Shown: positions 7,407-8,925 of the stretch, piece after piece
Layout of the letters: the number at the start of each line of letters is the position of its first letter
Numbering within the stretch: position 1 is the stretch's first letter
Source: Dehalococcoidia bacterium
GTDB lineage: Bacteria > Chloroflexota > Dehalococcoidia > Lucifugimonadales > Lucifugimonadaceae
Assembly (NCBI GenBank): GCA_002700125.1
Contig: PACM01000043.1
Location: 4,064-12,988 of the forward strand
Direction of reading: 5' to 3'
DNA: 8,925 bases
Notes under the pieces: generated by a model
Database searches by the model: none
Seen by the model: only the letters and a program-made list of their open reading frames with translations
What the model was told of the DNA's origin: nothing
Program-made: the position numbers and the translations under genes

Positions 7407-7415
7407 TGAAGAATT

Positions 7416-8291
7416 TCAGTAATTTAAATTTACATCAGTAATTTCATCTGCAAAAGTGACTTTTCCTGAATATACTTCGCGAATTTCTCTAAGGCTTTTT
7501 TTCATATTTTCGGCCTTGCTTATATTAGGTCCCATATGGGTCAAAACCAGATGTTTTACTTCTGCAGTAGCAGCCATGCTTGCCGCTCCAAGAGTTCCGC
7601 ATTGTCCGGTATTTTCTTTTTCCTTGTCCATAACGCTCTGTTCATCCCAGCACATGCAAATCATCATATCAGCACCTTGAGATAATTTTTCAACTGATTC
7701 ACAAGGCTCGGTATCACCCGTATACACCAAACTAAAATCATCAGTTTCCATCCTGTATGCTAAAGAGTCCAGATACGGCTGAACGTGTTTTGCCTCAGCT
7801 GTATGTATGTCCCAGCCGTTGAATTTGTAAGTAGAATCAGGTTTGATATTTTCTGCATTGACTACAGGAGGTTTCCTCGGGAGAGTTCCGCCTCTGTTAA
7901 CATATATTTGCTGGCTGACCGGATGACCTACTCTGGCTTTCCAATCGTGAGAAAACACTCCTTCTTCCCCAATCAAATTTTCTGTGAACTCTTCTGTTGG
8001 ATTAGGTCCCAAAACTCTTAAAGTTTTCTCTTTTCCGGCTCCTTGATCCCATCGCGTAAGAAGAAAGCACGGATAGTCTACATCATGATCAAAATGATGA
8101 TGAGAAAAGAACAAGTAATCCACCTTAGTGATTGAGATTCCGGCCTTGATGAGCTTATGTGTGGTGGCTGGCCCGCAATCAAACATGATCAATTCGTCAT
8201 TAACTTTTACTACAATTGAAGAGCCAAAACGGTCCTTAGTAGGCGTAGGAGTTCCAGCTCCAAGTACAGTTATTTTTTTCAGTGAGCTCAT
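7416..8291 (-). CDS. Metallo-beta-lactamase-fold hydrolase, RNase Z / arylsulfatase-like
   Basis: A 291-residue soluble dinuclear-metal hydrolase. After the opening strand ITVLGAGTPTP and FDCGP (37-41) comes the metal motif SHHHFDH (His64, His66, Asp68, His69). The further ligands expected in this family are His169 (AKHVQPYLDSLAYR), Asp193 (YTGDTEP) and His252 (LTHMGPN). The order and the SLAYR/GDT pairing resemble RNase Z-type enzymes. The same fold branch also contains arylsulfatases and phosphodiesterases, so I leave the substrate open. No signal peptide is seen. The start is the ATG at 8291, with a weak AAAGA 8 bases upstream, 20 bases after the lipoprotein gene, so those two are probably co-transcribed. 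A cysteine-rich stretch (Cys212, Cys214, Cys231) after the GDT motif is noticeable but has no known role that I can name. Confidence 0.9.
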   Translation of the reverse strand: MSSLKKITVLGAGTPTPTKDRFGSSIVVKVNDELIMFDCGPATTHKLIKAGISITKVDYLFFSHHHFDHDVDYPCFLLTRWDQGAGKEKTLRVLGPNPTEEFTENLIGEEGVFSHDWKARVGHPVSQQIYVNRGGTLPRKPPVVNAENIKPDSTYKFNGWDIHTAEAKHVQPYLDSLAYRMETDDFSLVYTGDTEPCESVEKLSQGADMMICMCWDEQSVMDKEKENTGQCGTLGAASMAATAEVKHLVLTHMGPNISKAENMKKSLREIREVYSGKVTFADEITDVNLNY

Positions 8292-8311
8292 AAAATCAAT
8301 CTTTATTTGTT

Positions 8312-8925
8312 TTACGGCAAGCTTTTTGCTGTTTCTTGTAAAAATTTGACTGTTCCGTCAGAATCTTCGGTAGCTAAAGGTTCTCCCATAATCACTAGAT
8401 TGCCGTGGATGATGAACTCTGTATACATTGGGGCTCGCCTGACACACTCCATCCAGCTTGGTTTTCGTGGAAACAATTCGGTATTACTTTCAAATAATTC
8501 TATTCTATTTAATATCAAGGTGTTTTCTAGGTTCAATTTGTCTCTGAATGCAAGCATGTAAACATCAGATGAGTTCGGTTTATTTGCTTTATGACCCCTG
8601 CATTCTGTTTTCTCAACTTTGGGTCCATAAGCTATATTCTTTACGACTACTTCTATTTCTTCTGTTTGCTCTTCTCCAGCAACTTTGCCTAGAGTTTTGG
8701 CAAGCTCAACAGTCGGGTATCTTATTACCGAAACATCTCTCCCTTTAAAAAACCCCCACTTAGCGTCAGTTGATTCAGGGAATTCAGTTACAAAACTTTT
8801 TTTCACCTTAAAACCAGCTGTGGCAACGTCTTCCATTGAATAAATCTTGGTGGTTTCTTTAAGCGACTCCTCTGAAGAGCAACTCAGAGCTAGCAGCAAT
8901 ATAGAAGCTATAAGCACGACTTTCA
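8312..8925 (-). CDS. Small lipoprotein of unknown function, 5' end cut by one base
   Basis: I do not recognise the family. The last bases of the window read, on the minus strand, TG-AAA-GTC-GTG in frame, so the true start is almost certainly an NTG codon (probably ATG) whose first base lies just outside. That gives an N-terminus MKVVLIASILLLALSC, a lipoprotein signal with the lipid-bearing Cys at residue 16 and an SSEE tail. A GTG at 8917 would leave the signal peptide without its lysine and is less likely. The mature part, about 190 residues, has no membrane segment. It has two cysteines (in KTECRGH and WMECVRR) that could pair outside the cell. It precedes the MBL gene by 20 bases in the same direction and is otherwise unlike the transporter proteins. 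Confidence 0.8.
   Translation of the reverse strand, partial: KVVLIASILLLALSCSSEESLKETTKIYSMEDVATAGFKVKKSFVTEFPESTDAKWGFFKGRDVSVIRYPTVELAKTLGKVAGEEQTEEIEVVVKNIAYGPKVEKTECRGHKANKPNSSDVYMLAFRDKLNLENTLILNRIELFESNTELFPRKPSWMECVRRAPMYTEFIIHGNLVIMGEPLATEDSDGTVKFLQETAKSLP

Larger units (their letters stand above)
7257..7415 (-). other. Intergenic control region upstream of the importer operon
   Basis: This is the longest gene-free stretch in the window (159 bases). It holds the candidate promoter, the 31-bp repeats and the ribosome site of the binding protein (AAAGGG, 7265-7270). I see no intrinsic terminator for the MBL gene: the 6-bp stem at 7334-7350 is preceded, not followed, by a U-run on the minus-strand transcript. 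Confidence 0.7.

Overview
The window is an AT-rich stretch in which every convincing gene lies on the minus strand, so transcription runs from high to low coordinates. Its core is a complete five-gene ABC importer of the peptide/nickel (Dpp/Opp) type: a family-5 substrate-binding lipoprotein, two permeases and two ATPases. A cytoplasmic-type sulfatase follows 14 bases after the last transporter gene. Upstream lie a metallo-beta-lactamase-fold hydrolase of the RNase Z/arylsulfatase-like kind and a small lipoprotein whose 5' end is cut by the window edge. The binding lipoprotein carries a Val/Glu/Lys-rich 'KEVPVEVVKEV' linker behind its lipid-attachment cysteine. Such linkers are common in Chloroflexota solute-binding proteins, so a Chloroflexota bacterium (possibly marine, SAR202-like) is my best guess. 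This is inference from a single feature plus base composition.

Layout in transcription order: lipoprotein (8925-8312), 20 bases, MBL hydrolase (8291-7416), a 159-base intergenic region with an extended -10 promoter candidate and a 31-bp tandem repeat, binding protein (7256-5487), a 71-base gap with a perfect 12-bp hairpin, permease B (5415-4456), permease C (4463-3606), ATPase D (3606-2593), ATPase F (2596-1610), sulfatase (1595-78). Junctions B/C, C/D and D/F overlap by 8, 1 and 4 bases. This implies one translationally coupled mRNA from the permeases to the ATPases.

Reading of the whole: the transporter captures a solute outside the cell and imports it with ATP. The sulfatase, which has no export signal, could remove a sulfate ester from it inside. 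The substrate cannot be read from sequence: family-5 binding proteins take peptides, nickel chelates, oligosaccharides and other solutes. The less ordinary points are the sulfatase in the transporter operon, the repeats in the leader of that operon, and a hairpin that overlaps the permease ribosome binding site. I see no RNA genes, mobile elements, CRISPR arrays or broken genes.
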